From Capniomyces stellatus (taxonomy: Eukaryota; Kickxellomycota; Harpellomycetes; Harpellales; Legeriomycetaceae), in the NCBI GenBank assembly GCA_001661515.1, contig LUVW01000013.1, positions 464,603 through 528,602 on the forward strand: 64,000 bases of DNA. Direction: 5' to 3'. The notes under the pieces are model-generated. The model saw nothing but the letters and a program-made list of their open reading frames with translations. It ran no database searches and was not told the DNA's origin. Shown here piece by piece: positions 44,314-55,617 of this stretch. Within the stretch, counting starts at the first letter, position 1. Each line of letters begins with the position of its first letter. Made by a program: the position numbers and the translations under genes.

Positions 44314-47300
44314 ATGGATAAAAACCAAGAAAGTATAGACAAAAAAACGCCAGAAGAGGGGCAGTCAAAAAGGGGGAGCAAGGAGGCAGTCGAGGGCTCT
44401 AGCTTGAAGGCAGAAGGATCGAGTCGGTTTCCCTCGAACAGAGTTATAAGAGTAGCGGTTAAAAGAAGGATAAATCCGAGTATAAAGAGGAACAAGAGCG
44501 TGAAGGTATTTCGCTCGCCTACGACTTTGCTAAAAAAGGCTTTTAAAGGTAGTAGCGACCAACTTGAACCAAAGAACGACGAAGATAATATAAGGATATA
44601 CAATGAGGAGTCGGAGGAGTACGAAACCGATTCAAGCTCAAAGGAGACTACAGATAATGAGTCCAATACACCGATGCTCACCAGCCTGGATTATACAAGG
44701 GCGAATAGTATATTGAAGCGAGTGGGTTCAAGTAGGAATGGCAGAAGGAAAAGCGAAAATGATAAAAAAATGACGAGAAACTTTATGGCGTTGGAAGAGC
44801 AGCTGGACAGCACAAAGGAAGAAGTGGAATTCTGGAGTAAGAAGCTTTATATGATGGATGGCGATGAAAGCGATACCAAAGAAGGAAACAAGGGGGAGGA
44901 GGAGGGAGACATGCGTGAAAAAAGAGCAAAAAAACTTCAAGAGACGGTTGACAAGCTCACTGAGAAGGGCGAAAGATGTGGATCAGAAGAAAAGGTGGGC
45001 AAGAGCGGGGTAGACGAAGACGAAAGCGCTACAAAGATGGTTTTTAACTTGAGAGACTTGGCAAGAAAGTATAATTATGTGGGAGAGACTGACATAAACA
45101 AGACAGTAGTGGTGCCTAAAAAGTATATTTCAAAAATAAAAAGAGTGAGGCAGGATGCTTACAGAGAGACGGATGAAGTGCGAGATATTGACAAGTTGAT
45201 CAAGGACAAGCTGGATGGTAGGAATTCCATTGATGGAAAGGACGGGAACACAAAGCTGGACATAACAAGTATGTACACAGACTTGGAATACAACGAGGAT
45301 AACGAGGAGGAGAGCTTTATAAAGCTAGTGGTTGGGGACAAAAGCTGGCTTAGTAAAGTGGCAGAAATAAAGAGCAGTACATCTTTTGCTAAGGAAAAGG
45401 ACACGGGTTTGGCTAGAGTAGGTGAAGGTGTTGGTCGAGACAACACCCTTATTCAGGAACGGACAGATCAAGGGTATATGGAAATGGGCAACAGCTCAAG
45501 AATGGCCAAACTTTCCGCAATAGGCACGGGTGGAAGCACAGAAACGCAGAAAGAGCAGTTGGTTCAAAAAGAAATGTATTTGAAAAATGGTGTGAATCTG
45601 AACGTCCACAGAGTGAGCGTAGAGCTGGACAGTGTGATACTGCAGGATAGGGCACGAAACGATACTAGCAACACTGAAGTTGGAGTCGATGGTGGGGACG
45701 AATATATGGCAAAATCAGATGCGGGTGGTAGTAAAAGGGCCAACAGGGCCGATTTGGAGATCAATCGCACGAACACATCTGTTGATGCGGACAGGAGCGC
45801 GGAATTAGCTGCTGGTGTGGAAGGCAACGCCATGTATTTGCACAGCAGCGGAAACAAGAGTGCACTTAACTCCAGTTTGGTGGATAGCGACACACAGGAG
45901 GCAGTGTTTTTCTCACTGCGAGCAAAGTCTAGACCACTTCCAAAAGTTCCAAGCTTTAGCCTCCAGCGCACAGACAGTAACAATAGTAGCATGAATAAGG
46001 ACAAATCTGCACCACCAACATTTCTGAGCAATGCTGACGACAGGAGTATAAGCCCAGCAACTCCACAAGAGAGTGATCAAAGCAAGAGGAATGAACTGGC
46101 AGAGGTTATTGGCAGCCCAAACACAACTGAGTTGGTGCATTCGGTGGATCAAGACACTGAGTCGCCTGAGCTTGCTAGTGGCGATAAGGCGCTTGTTAAA
46201 GCCAGCACCAGTATTAGGAGACCGTTGCCGAAAGTTCCACAAAATAGACCGAACCGGCCATTGCCACCAATACCTGTGAAGAGGGAAGGCTCAACGCCGC
46301 CATGTTCTGCAGGCACACTCAGCCCAGAAAAGTTGATGGGTTTAGATAACACTGGTGCTGTTGGGAAGGTACAAGCAGGCACTAATAAAGACGATGCACC
46401 GGTAACTGCAGAATCGAACGAAAAGGAGACTCAAGAATTAGGCAATAGCAGCATCTTGGCCATTGAGGCTGTTGATGATGTGACCGATGGTCGTGCTGTT
46501 TCTAAAGATGTGACTATTGATGGAATGAGCAAAAGAAAGCTAGAGTCTCAGGATTTGAGACTGCAAGCCGCCGACACCAAAACCAATGGAATGGGGAAGG
46601 AAGCAATGGCTGAAAAGATTGCGAAGGATATGGCAGAGTTTGGTAACGGAGCTAGTGGAAGTTTGGATGGGCCGAAACCAACCAAGCCACCTCGGCTGCT
46701 TCTAAACATTGATTGCAAAAAGTCAGATGCTAGCATTGGCCAAACACTGGGTGGAAAGGAGCAGAGTGAAAAGAGTAATAGCGAAAAGAAGAAAGAAAAT
46801 ACAGAGGACGAAGGTTGTGCTTTAGAAAGCAGCAAAAAGTCGAAATCACCGCCACCAGTACCGCAGACGCCCAGGCCTAGAGTGATCAAAGAGAAATATA
46901 TAGAGGCATTTGACCAATCTGAACACTCGTTGGATGAAGAGTGTATCGAGAGCGAAGGTTCAGATTCGGACTGTAGCGATAGTGAAGATGTTGCTGGTGC
47001 TGAAATAGCCGAGTCGGACGTTGGTGAAAAAAGTGATTGTGAAAGCGAAAAACTCCCCAATTTAGAGAACGAGACACTGGGAGGAAATGTGCCTTCTGAG
47101 GTTGGGGATACAAAAACACTCGTGAAACACGCGCCTCTGGCCCTAGAAAACAACGTCACTGTGGCAAACGGACCGGCAAACTCGGTGAAAGAAAATCCAA
47201 GGAGGTATAAGCTAAATGGGCCAAGGAAACCGCCACCAGTAGCAAAGTCCAGAAGCTCGCTAGGAATAGTGCCAAAAAAGACAGAAGCAGACGGCCAAAA

Positions 47301-50300
47301 GAACGGCAAACTGCCAGTCAAACTAAACGTAAATAACCCATCAACAACGCTGACAAAGGTTACGCCAGCGCAAACAGACACACTTTTGTTTTTTTCCAAC
47401 TTCAAACCGAAAAAGATTTCAGAGTTTAGCCCACGCAAGATCCTGGCACCAATATACAGTCCGGTTTCCCATAAACCGATCAAGTACAACAATAGGCCAT
47501 CACCAACGGATGGAGCCAAAAGTGCCAGCCCGTCAGCAAAAAAAGTTCCGTTTCATTTTTTTAGCAACACACGAACGCCATGGGACAAGAACGAATCAAA
47601 ACGCGCAGTTTTAGAGGACATAAACCCAGCCACCAGTCCTTTGACAACAGAGGTTGTAAAAGCAGACGAAAAGCCTGGAATAGTTGCGACTCCAGAAGAC
47701 CGAGTGCCGGTAAGCTTGGAAGAGAATACAGAAAGTAGTACGCCTAGCCCATTGGTGACCAAAGTACCAGAGAAAGATGCAGATCTGATTAGTCAAAGCC
47801 CGCATAGCCAGCAACTGGTGGAAGACAGTGTTAGTAGTATCCTGGTTCCAATAAATGCAAAAACAGCAGTGGGGATGGGGTTTCCGGAACAGCCTGAGCC
47901 TCTGTGTTCAAAAGAAGCCGCCGGGAGCGATTCTGAAAAGTCGGATCAAATTGACAGTGGGCGATTAGATGCTAAAAACACAGGTTCTGCTGCTAAAGCG
48001 GCGTCAAGCAAAGATAAAGCCAAACACCCGCGGCTAGAACCGCTGGTGATCCACTCGGCCTCTCTGCTTGCAAACCCAAAAAAAGTACTAGGCACCAGAA
48101 CAAAGAGTAGGAATGGTTTATTACTTGGCTACAGAGGCGTTGGTGTTGATGTTAGCGTTCTTACTAAAACAACGCCAACAGTTGAGGATGATTCTGACCT
48201 GAGCAGCTCTGTTGACACCCCAGATGTAGATCGCATCGATGGATTTGAAAAACAGTTTGTTGGCCAAATTAGACCAGTACTGACTACATACGCAAACAGA
48301 ATCACTCGGAGGGAGTTGGGCGATGACTTTATAAAGCTGCAGAGATCATCCACCACCAATAGAGTTAGTGAAAGTAGATTCAACATTAACCGGAAAAAAC
48401 TACCTGGCAAAAACAGCAGCACGACAAACCTGAAGCAGCTGAAAGACAACCAGCTTTTCCAGGAGGAAATTGATCTGCTGAAGCAGCCGATCTTCAAGCA
48501 GAATGCACTGGACAAATCCGATGCTCCTGGGACGTTGAGGTCGAGGCTGAGGGTTGCCAGTCAGCTGGTTAGAAACCGGCACTCTTGGGTTGGGCCTATT
48601 TCAAAGGATATTGGCCTTGGTGACATTATGGAAGGTAAAGCTGATGTCGCTGGCGCCGCGGATTCCAGTAACGAAACAGGCAAGGGTGGACATGCAGAGT
48701 TGCTGAAAGAGCTGGAAAGACGAAGGAAAAAAAGAGAGGCGATTCTGGAGCTGTATTATACCGAAAAGTCGTATGCCAGGGATGTTGGTTTGCTAATAGA
48801 ATTATTCTATGTTCCGTTATCCAAGCTAAACGACCCATCCATTATGAAAACCATATTTGGAAACATCAACGTGATTGCGATGATCAGTGCCAAGATATGC
48901 AGCATTTTCGAAGACCTTTTACAGCCAATTATTTCAATCGACAAAAAGCCTCTTGGCAGCGTACCAAACAGACTGACAGTGATTTTATCAAACCCACGAG
49001 CATCGTTTGATGGCGGGTCAGCACCACCAGCAACCAGAACAGCGAATTCCAAGTTCAGTCTGGGCCTAAATGTGAAGGAGGTGGTGCAGTCAAGAGCCAG
49101 TTCTTCATCGGCGGTTGAACGCTCATACATATCGCGGAAGCGTCAGTCCCTGCACCCGGCCCATTTACCAAACTACTCACCAAAGAAGTTTACGCCAGCA
49201 CTCAACCTTGGAGCTGAAAAGTTGGCGCCAAATGCCAATGTTGAATTCACGGCAACGGCAGGTATAACTGCTAGGCCCAGGCCCAAGTCCAGCCGTGCTA
49301 TAGAGAACGAGGGTGATGCTGGGCCTGACTCGGAAGTCGGACACAGGCCACTTTCTTTGTACGATAGCAAGCTAAAGCCAGAACTTTCGGGATCAGGAAA
49401 CACGGACTCGAATTTCAAAGTGCTTAACATGGACTGCAAGTCAGCTGGAGGCAGAAAGGTCAAGTCAAAGTTCAGCATTTTTTCGATAGGAAGTAGTAAC
49501 CACGAAAAGCGAGTGGATGAGCCGGCGAGCAAAAACACCAAGGACAGTGACTGTGGGTCTGACTCAGAGAACAGTGTTTATTACTCAGACCTGGAATCAC
49601 CAAAGCTAGGACACAGTTCTGGTCTAGATAGCTCAAAACTCGCAAGTAATATCGGGAAGCTGGACGTGAAAAACGAGGGAAACGATAAATCTAGCAATAC
49701 TGGGGCTGGTGGCGAGTCGGCGGATGTAATGAAAACGTACAATGAATCAACTGTGCTTGATATGTTTGATTCGATAATGATAGGCGACTCGATGAGCGAG
49801 ATAATCAAGAGTTTAGCAGACTCGTACACAGAGTATGCTGTGAACTACTCGAGGGCATCCAGGTTTGTGTATAATCTGCGACACCATAAAGAGTCAGCAA
49901 AAAAGGTGTTGAAGACGCAGCAAACGTCAAACTTGTCGCACATATTGGAGCTGATTATTAGCTGTGAGAAGGACGAGCGAACGCGTAGGTTGGACTTTGA
50001 AGCGTTTTTACTGAATCCGATCCAGAGGTTGACGAGGTACCCACTGCTTTTCCGGGCCATTTTGCGGTACACGTCACTAAGCAACCCCGACCACTTTACG
50101 CTATCGCAAACAATATTGGAGCTTGACAATGTGGCATATGAAGTCAACAACCGATCCGCATCTTTGGTTTCCGAAAAGATCATGGAGGAGTACCGTGACC
50201 GATTGGCGGACAGTTTGCCTAAAACGATGATTTCAAGCTTCTGCGGCGATACTTTGGTTTTGGGAAGGAGAAAGTTTTTGATGGAGGGTGTGCTGTACAA

Positions 50301-50694
50301 GCTGTATTCGAGGAAGAGGCTGCATGCGTTTCTGTTCAACGACATGTTTATTCTAACGATTCCGCACAGAGAAGGTGTAAAGTACACGTACACGCTTTAC
50401 TCGCCAATAATCGAGCCTTGCGACTACGTCATGAGCAAGTCGCCATCTGACTCCGGCTTGATCTTCTACAGTAGCGATGAGGTGTTTAGCTTGTATGACA
50501 TTACAACCAGAAAAATGGTTTCCTTGCGTGCACAGTCTAAGGAAATGGCCAAGAAGTGGGTGTTGGCTCTGACTAAAGCCTCTGACGACTATTATAATGC
50601 CGCTGTCACTGCCATAAACGAGGGTTTGCATGTTGGAACCAGACCTTCTATTATTTCACCTGACCAACGCAATAAACTCGCGTATAAAATTTGA
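44314..50694 (+). CDS. Large RhoGEF (Dbl homology plus PH), 2126 aa
   Basis: Single 6.4-kb exon. DH-PH proteins load Rho-family GTPases with GTP at the plasma membrane. The DH domain starts near residue 1475 (REAILELYYTEKSYARDVGL, the CR1 element) and breaks after about 1540 (SAKICSIFEDLLQPI). It resumes near 1812 (DMFDSIMIGDSMSEIIKSLA) through the CR3 element FEAFLLNPIQRLTRYPLLFR to about 1945. A PH domain follows (about 1975-2100: FLMEGVLYKLYSRKRLHAFL, ending MAKKWVLALTKA). The 1470 residues before it are charged and disordered with Pro-rich SH3-type sites: RPLPKVP at about 540 and 636, RPLPPIP at 648, PPPVPQTPRPR near 845, and RKPPPVAKSR near 971. No BAR, CNH or actin domain is seen. Target GTPase unknown. 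Confidence 0.9.
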   Translation: MDKNQESIDKKTPEEGQSKRGSKEAVEGSSLKAEGSSRFPSNRVIRVAVKRRINPSIKRNKSVKVFRSPTTLLKKAFKGSSDQLEPKNDEDNIRIYNEESEEYETDSSSKETTDNESNTPMLTSLDYTRANSILKRVGSSRNGRRKSENDKKMTRNFMALEEQLDSTKEEVEFWSKKLYMMDGDESDTKEGNKGEEEGDMREKRAKKLQETVDKLTEKGERCGSEEKVGKSGVDEDESATKMVFNLRDLARKYNYVGETDINKTVVVPKKYISKIKRVRQDAYRETDEVRDIDKLIKDKLDGRNSIDGKDGNTKLDITSMYTDLEYNEDNEEESFIKLVVGDKSWLSKVAEIKSSTSFAKEKDTGLARVGEGVGRDNTLIQERTDQGYMEMGNSSRMAKLSAIGTGGSTETQKEQLVQKEMYLKNGVNLNVHRVSVELDSVILQDRARNDTSNTEVGVDGGDEYMAKSDAGGSKRANRADLEINRTNTSVDADRSAELAAGVEGNAMYLHSSGNKSALNSSLVDSDTQEAVFFSLRAKSRPLPKVPSFSLQRTDSNNSSMNKDKSAPPTFLSNADDRSISPATPQESDQSKRNELAEVIGSPNTTELVHSVDQDTESPELASGDKALVKASTSIRRPLPKVPQNRPNRPLPPIPVKREGSTPPCSAGTLSPEKLMGLDNTGAVGKVQAGTNKDDAPVTAESNEKETQELGNSSILAIEAVDDVTDGRAVSKDVTIDGMSKRKLESQDLRLQAADTKTNGMGKEAMAEKIAKDMAEFGNGASGSLDGPKPTKPPRLLLNIDCKKSDASIGQTLGGKEQSEKSNSEKKKENTEDEGCALESSKKSKSPPPVPQTPRPRVIKEKYIEAFDQSEHSLDEECIESEGSDSDCSDSEDVAGAEIAESDVGEKSDCESEKLPNLENETLGGNVPSEVGDTKTLVKHAPLALENNVTVANGPANSVKENPRRYKLNGPRKPPPVAKSRSSLGIVPKKTEADGQKNGKLPVKLNVNNPSTTLTKVTPAQTDTLLFFSNFKPKKISEFSPRKILAPIYSPVSHKPIKYNNRPSPTDGAKSASPSAKKVPFHFFSNTRTPWDKNESKRAVLEDINPATSPLTTEVVKADEKPGIVATPEDRVPVSLEENTESSTPSPLVTKVPEKDADLISQSPHSQQLVEDSVSSILVPINAKTAVGMGFPEQPEPLCSKEAAGSDSEKSDQIDSGRLDAKNTGSAAKAASSKDKAKHPRLEPLVIHSASLLANPKKVLGTRTKSRNGLLLGYRGVGVDVSVLTKTTPTVEDDSDLSSSVDTPDVDRIDGFEKQFVGQIRPVLTTYANRITRRELGDDFIKLQRSSTTNRVSESRFNINRKKLPGKNSSTTNLKQLKDNQLFQEEIDLLKQPIFKQNALDKSDAPGTLRSRLRVASQLVRNRHSWVGPISKDIGLGDIMEGKADVAGAADSSNETGKGGHAELLKELERRRKKREAILELYYTEKSYARDVGLLIELFYVPLSKLNDPSIMKTIFGNINVIAMISAKICSIFEDLLQPIISIDKKPLGSVPNRLTVILSNPRASFDGGSAPPATRTANSKFSLGLNVKEVVQSRASSSSAVERSYISRKRQSLHPAHLPNYSPKKFTPALNLGAEKLAPNANVEFTATAGITARPRPKSSRAIENEGDAGPDSEVGHRPLSLYDSKLKPELSGSGNTDSNFKVLNMDCKSAGGRKVKSKFSIFSIGSSNHEKRVDEPASKNTKDSDCGSDSENSVYYSDLESPKLGHSSGLDSSKLASNIGKLDVKNEGNDKSSNTGAGGESADVMKTYNESTVLDMFDSIMIGDSMSEIIKSLADSYTEYAVNYSRASRFVYNLRHHKESAKKVLKTQQTSNLSHILELIISCEKDERTRRLDFEAFLLNPIQRLTRYPLLFRAILRYTSLSNPDHFTLSQTILELDNVAYEVNNRSASLVSEKIMEEYRDRLADSLPKTMISSFCGDTLVLGRRKFLMEGVLYKLYSRKRLHAFLFNDMFILTIPHREGVKYTYTLYSPIIEPCDYVMSKSPSDSGLIFYSSDEVFSLYDITTRKMVSLRAQSKEMAKKWVLALTKASDDYYNAAVTAINEGLHVGTRPSIISPDQRNKLAYKI

Positions 50695-50995
50695 AATCTC
50701 TGTCAAACCTCCCTAATTTCCGGACTCGTTTACTTTTCACTTGTCTTTCTTTTTTCTTTGTTTGTTTGGTTAAAATAGAATTTCAGTGTACTTTGTTTAT
50801 CCTAGCATACGCTATTTATTATTGTCTATTCATAAATGTATAACTATACATCATTCTAGTTTAAAAAAAGAACGATAAATTAAACAAAATAAATTGTCAA
50901 TAAAAAATTAAAAATAAAAAAATAACTGCAAACTCTAAATGAAGAAAGAAATAAAGAAATAAAAAAAGACACACACACACGCTACAAGGTCTAAA
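50695..50995. other. Convergent 3' region
   Basis: AT-rich spacer between the RhoGEF and HBS1 genes, with an AC dinucleotide run near 50970. No gene. Confidence 0.4.
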
Positions 50996-52791
50996 TTAGG
51001 TAATGTACAGTCCAGTTACAATACCAGCAGCCAAAGTCAGCCCGTTCTTTCTTAGTGTAATTCGTCCCAACTCCTTCGAGTTCTTGTACAAATCAATAAC
51101 GATTGGCCTTAAAATACCGATTTCCACGGTTGCCATCGTAGACTTGGTCAGCTGTCTAGGCGCCTTCTTGACAACCTGCCCAGAGTTTTTATCAATAACG
51201 TTTACAAGCCTTTTAACGACTGCTGGCTCGCCCAAGCTCAAAAGATGCAGAATCACGCTATACCCTCTCGTTATTGGAACTGGTGTGTCAAAAACCACAA
51301 TCTGCGCAACCACCCTTGTTACTGGCTTTATTGGGTACTGTGGCGAACAAATAACGGACCCTACATGGAACTGCATAATATCTATTCCTGACAACAACAC
51401 TATCACCGAATCCCCCGCCACCGCCCACGGCTCAACATTGTAATCAACATTGATCGTTTTGACAACCGCCGTCTCGCCTCCCGGAACCAACATCACAGTC
51501 TCTCCACATTGCAAAGATCCTTGAACCAATCTCCCACAAACACTCACACTATTCGACCCTCCGCCTCCACCACCACCACCCATGGATCCAAACTCCCCGC
51601 CCCGGAAAAAGTCGGATACCGGGATTCTAAGTGGCTTCTCCACCTGCCTCTCTGGCAATGGGAACGTATCCAACAGTTCAACCAGACATGGCCCAACCTC
51701 CACCTCCTCTGCACCCACAGGCTCTGTACCACAACTTTCTATGCTTGTCAAACTGTTGCCTCTGCTTTTTGATTGGCTCGATGCGACATACCACTCTGCC
51801 AACTCTGGATACTTTTCCTTGTCGATTCTCTTTGTCAGGTTCACCCCGTTAAGCCCTGAAACCGGAATAAATCTGATTTCTGAAGCCACGTACCCACACG
51901 AAACCAGAAACTCAAGCAACCTCGACTTTATGTTACTAAATCTCGCCTTTGACCAATCTGAGGTTTCCAGTTTGTTCACTGCAACGATCAACGACTTCAC
52001 CCCTAAAGATCTGACCAGCATTGCGTGCTCTCTTGTTTGCCCATCTCCATCAAATCCTGATTCAAACCCTCCTGTAGTTGCATCGACTACCAAAACCGCC
52101 GCATCCGCCTGCGAAGCTCCTGATATCATATTTGGAACAAAGTCGCGGTGGCCTGGCGCATCCAACAGTGTAAACGTTCTGTTTGCCGTTTTGAATGAAC
52201 TTGTCGCAATGTCAATAGTAACTCCCCTAATTTATTTCATTGATTTTGTTAACTATTAACTCTGCCAACTCTTATTACCAAACACTATAAACAAACGTAC
52301 TTTATACAACCGAACCAAAAAATAAAGACTGTACTGATAGCTGTAAAACCACAACCACAACCACAACCACAACCACAACCACAACCACAACTCTAACTCC
52401 AACTCCAACTCCAATATATTTTCTTACCTTTCACGCTCTTGGTCAGTTTCGTCAAGAACCCACGCGTAGGCAAATGACCCTTTCCCAATTTTAGCAGATT
52501 CTCTTTCAAACTTTCTCATCAAACGTTCGCTCACCTGACCAATATCAAAAAGCAACCTACCCATCAACGTGCTCTTTCCAGAATCAACGTGGCCTACGAT
52601 CACTAGGTTTAGATTATGATCAAGCGCGTTTCGTTTTTTATACTCGGCTGATACATCGATGGTTCTTTTGGATTTGGACATCATCATCGCTTTATGTTCT
52701 TCGGCATTAAGCGTCATAAACTCCATCTCTTTCAGTTCGATGTCGTCTAAGTGGTTAAAATATAATTAAGCTTCGCTTTGGCCTTTTTTCA

Positions 52792-52823
<32 letters not shown>

Positions 52824-55617
52824 CAGCCCCTTGTGTTTTTATGTCCTGGGTTTATACATTAAAAGTTGGTTCGAGCTATATGGCTTTAAAGCAAAACTAA
52901 AAACGTATTGTCTCTTGAAGTCATTCAACCTCCCCCCTCCCCCCCCCCTCAACCCAACTCAACCAAAGTATTCAATTATCTTGTTTTTTGTTGTTTTTTT
53001 TTTATTGTGTTCAAAGTAGCTTCTAATTGTTGCTACTGTTCACCATTACTGCTGATGTCATTGATATCATTATCACTTTTCTATTCCAAAGAGCAAGTGT
53101 GCTCGAAACCTTCAAACAACACATTTTCAATAAAACCAACAAATCTATAATTAACATTGATAAGGGGAAGGAAGAAGAAGAAAAAAACTTTTAGTTACCT
53201 GCTGTGTTTGAACCAATCCCCCCATTACCCTTATAGTCACCCTCAGAACCTGTGGTTTTGTGTTGTGCATTAAGCACTTCATCGTCAGGACTAGGCGTGT
53301 CAAACCCAAACGGTTCCGACTTGGCAAATTTGGAACCAACATTATTTGGGCTAGACTCAACGCTTTTGTTAGGTGACTTTATCGAGGATGCACTTTTTCC
53401 ACCCACAACAGAGCCAGAACCAGAACCAGTTATACCAGCACCAGCGTTTGAGCTGGCCTGCTTTTTGGTCTTTGCTGGTCCGGTATTAGATAAAGAGCTT
53501 TTACTTCCACCTATTTCCACAACCAAAAATCTCAAATCAGTTGCAATTCTATGTTCTTTGATCTTTTTGGCTTTGTAGCTAGTATATTTACTGCTGCTTC
53601 TGCCATTGTCATTATTCTCAGAACGACTGCCGCTGTTAGCTGCAGATCTTTCTGGTAGCATCTTGGATGCGCTTTTATCTCTCAACAAGTATCTTTGGGG
53701 TGGGTTCAAAGCTACGTTGTGGGGTGGTGTTGGGGTAATTTGGGGACTTGTTGGTGGTTCAATACACAGCAAAGGTTTTTTTGATATCCGATCCAATCCG
53801 CAAATATTGATTCTGTCCACCAACTCTTTTGGCAGATCAGAACCAATGGTTGGCAGGTCATTTTTTATCAAAAGGACTGTTGCAAAGCTTGATTCAGGCG
53901 CCAGCAGGCTGTCATTAAACGTTTTGTTCACTCGGTCATTTTCGGTACTGCTGCTTTCTACAAGCTTTGCCCCAGGTTTTATGCTGCTGGCGTGTGTACC
54001 ATCATTTTTTTCTACAGATACATCGACACTGTACTCTTTCTTTTGAGGTATTATCTTGATATTCGAGTCTACTGCTGTGGTTTGTGGTTCCGGGAGCTGT
54101 GCCGAGGCCATGCCTGGATTAAGTGTGTGCTTTTTTAGCCCTCCCAATTTGGGAAGCCTGTTGAGCCTTGGCAAACTCTTTTGCTGAGTAGGCAGTACGC
54201 CTTTCTCTGGCTCTGGGTTTGCTAGTGCAGCCAACGCACTTGAAATAACTGAGGATGAGAATCCAGGCCTAACTATCGATCGCCCGCCTAAAAAAGCTGG
54301 CTTCAATCCCTCCATACCAACATTTCCAGTACTTGGATTGCCAATCAGGCCTCTTAGCTTTGGGAGTGCCATTGGCTGTTTTTTTCTTCTATCGTCCAAG
54401 GTTTGAGTACTCTCCAATATAGGCTGGTTGGGTTTGTTTTTAGCCATGGTTTTACCCGCCTCGACTCCCCCAGCTTTGTATACCTCTGTTCTATCGCTGC
54501 TGCTTTCTGATCTTTGTACATTAGCGGTCACAGTTCGCTCTTTTATTTCTACCTTTTCCATCTCCTCAGTGCTTTGATTTGATTCTATCCCTTCGTCAAG
54601 TCATTAACAATTTTTCTTTTTTTACTTGTTTGTATTTCATTCCAGCCTAGTTTTTATTTACTGTTTCTTTGGAATAAGAAATCGCCACACGCCCAAACCC
54701 ACCAACCCAATCTCATTTATCACAAGCGCGTTTACAGACCCAATGCTTAAACACATTTTGTGCAAATAAACCCCCTGATTTTAACATTTTACAAGTACGT
54801 TAACGTGTATTCCTTTACCTTTGCCCAAGTCTAGTTTGTATGTTTCTATCGATCAGCAGTCAATTGTTTAAAAAATGTAACTGCCTGTTTAAACCAAAAA
54901 ATGCTGGTTGAATTGTCATTTACCTGATATTAAAAAAAATTATTAAGCACTCAAACATAGAACGCAGAATTCACATGCACATCCACATGCACATTCTCTA
55001 AAATTCACTTACTGGCTAAATATGACACTGTCTTGTTTTCGTCAAAAAAGTAGTACCACAGTGTTTCTGTGATCTCTCTGTCGGGAACCTTGCTGTCCTT
55101 GCCCAGCTTTTGTTTCACGCTTTTCAATCCAGCCGCGAGTTTCTCTATTGACGTTTTAATTATATTAATTTTGGCATCACGATCAAGTTACTATCAGGCC
55201 GCTAAATCCTAAACTCAAATCTCAAACACAAGAAGAAAAAAAAAAAAGCTCGCTAAATATCGCCAAAGTAAACGTATCCTTGCCTAGATCTTCCTCGGTC
55301 TTGTCCTCAAGATCATCGATTTCCTCATCGCTGTAGATTTCTACATGAAATTGCATTTCCAACCCCCCAATATCAATTTGTTAGGTTCAAATACTTCTCT
55401 CATTGTAGCAATTTGATTGTTTTTTTTAAAATATGTAAATGTAATGTATATAAACATTGATGCAGCAATTTGCATTGAAACTCAACAAGCAAAAAAAGAA
55501 AGAAAAAAATCAAAAAGTGCATGGATTTCGGTGCATTGCGTAGCTCGCGTCGTTTTAAATGTGTAGCAGCTTACCCTCTTCCAAATTTATGTTTCTAACT
55601 GCCCTATGCCTTGACAT
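50996..55617 (-). CDS. HBS1: Hbs1 translational GTPase (Dom34/Pelota partner)
   Basis: Six exons on the minus strand: 55617-55575, 55340-55284, 55144-55013, 54584-53199, 52746-52428, 52226-50996; 1055 aa. Hbs1 with Dom34 rescues ribosomes stalled on mRNA (no-go and non-stop decay). The N-terminus [14 protein letters not shown] and the [20 protein letters not shown] block are Hbs1-specific, as is [16 protein letters not shown] at the end of exon 4. G-domain: GHVDSGKS (591-598), GVTIDIA, DAPGH (668-672), then NKLE (730-733) in place of NKx[21 protein letters not shown] and the two beta-barrel domains follow. Exon 4 encodes a ~460-residue disordered Ser/Gly/Lys-rich linker, longer than usual. 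Intron 2 uses a GC donor; intron 5 has a hexamer repeat. Confidence 0.94.
52346..52389. repeat. Hexanucleotide repeat in HBS1 intron 5
   Basis: Seven tandem units of AACCAC/ACAACC on the plus strand, followed by degenerate AACTCC units, between the GT donor at 52427 and the AG acceptor at 52227 of intron 5. Confidence 0.85.

Noticed and set aside
46548..47519. 323-codon minus-strand frame inside the RhoGEF gene
   Set aside because: Ser/Leu/Phe-rich mirror of the Lys/Glu/Ser-rich sense frame; no domain and fully covered by the real gene.
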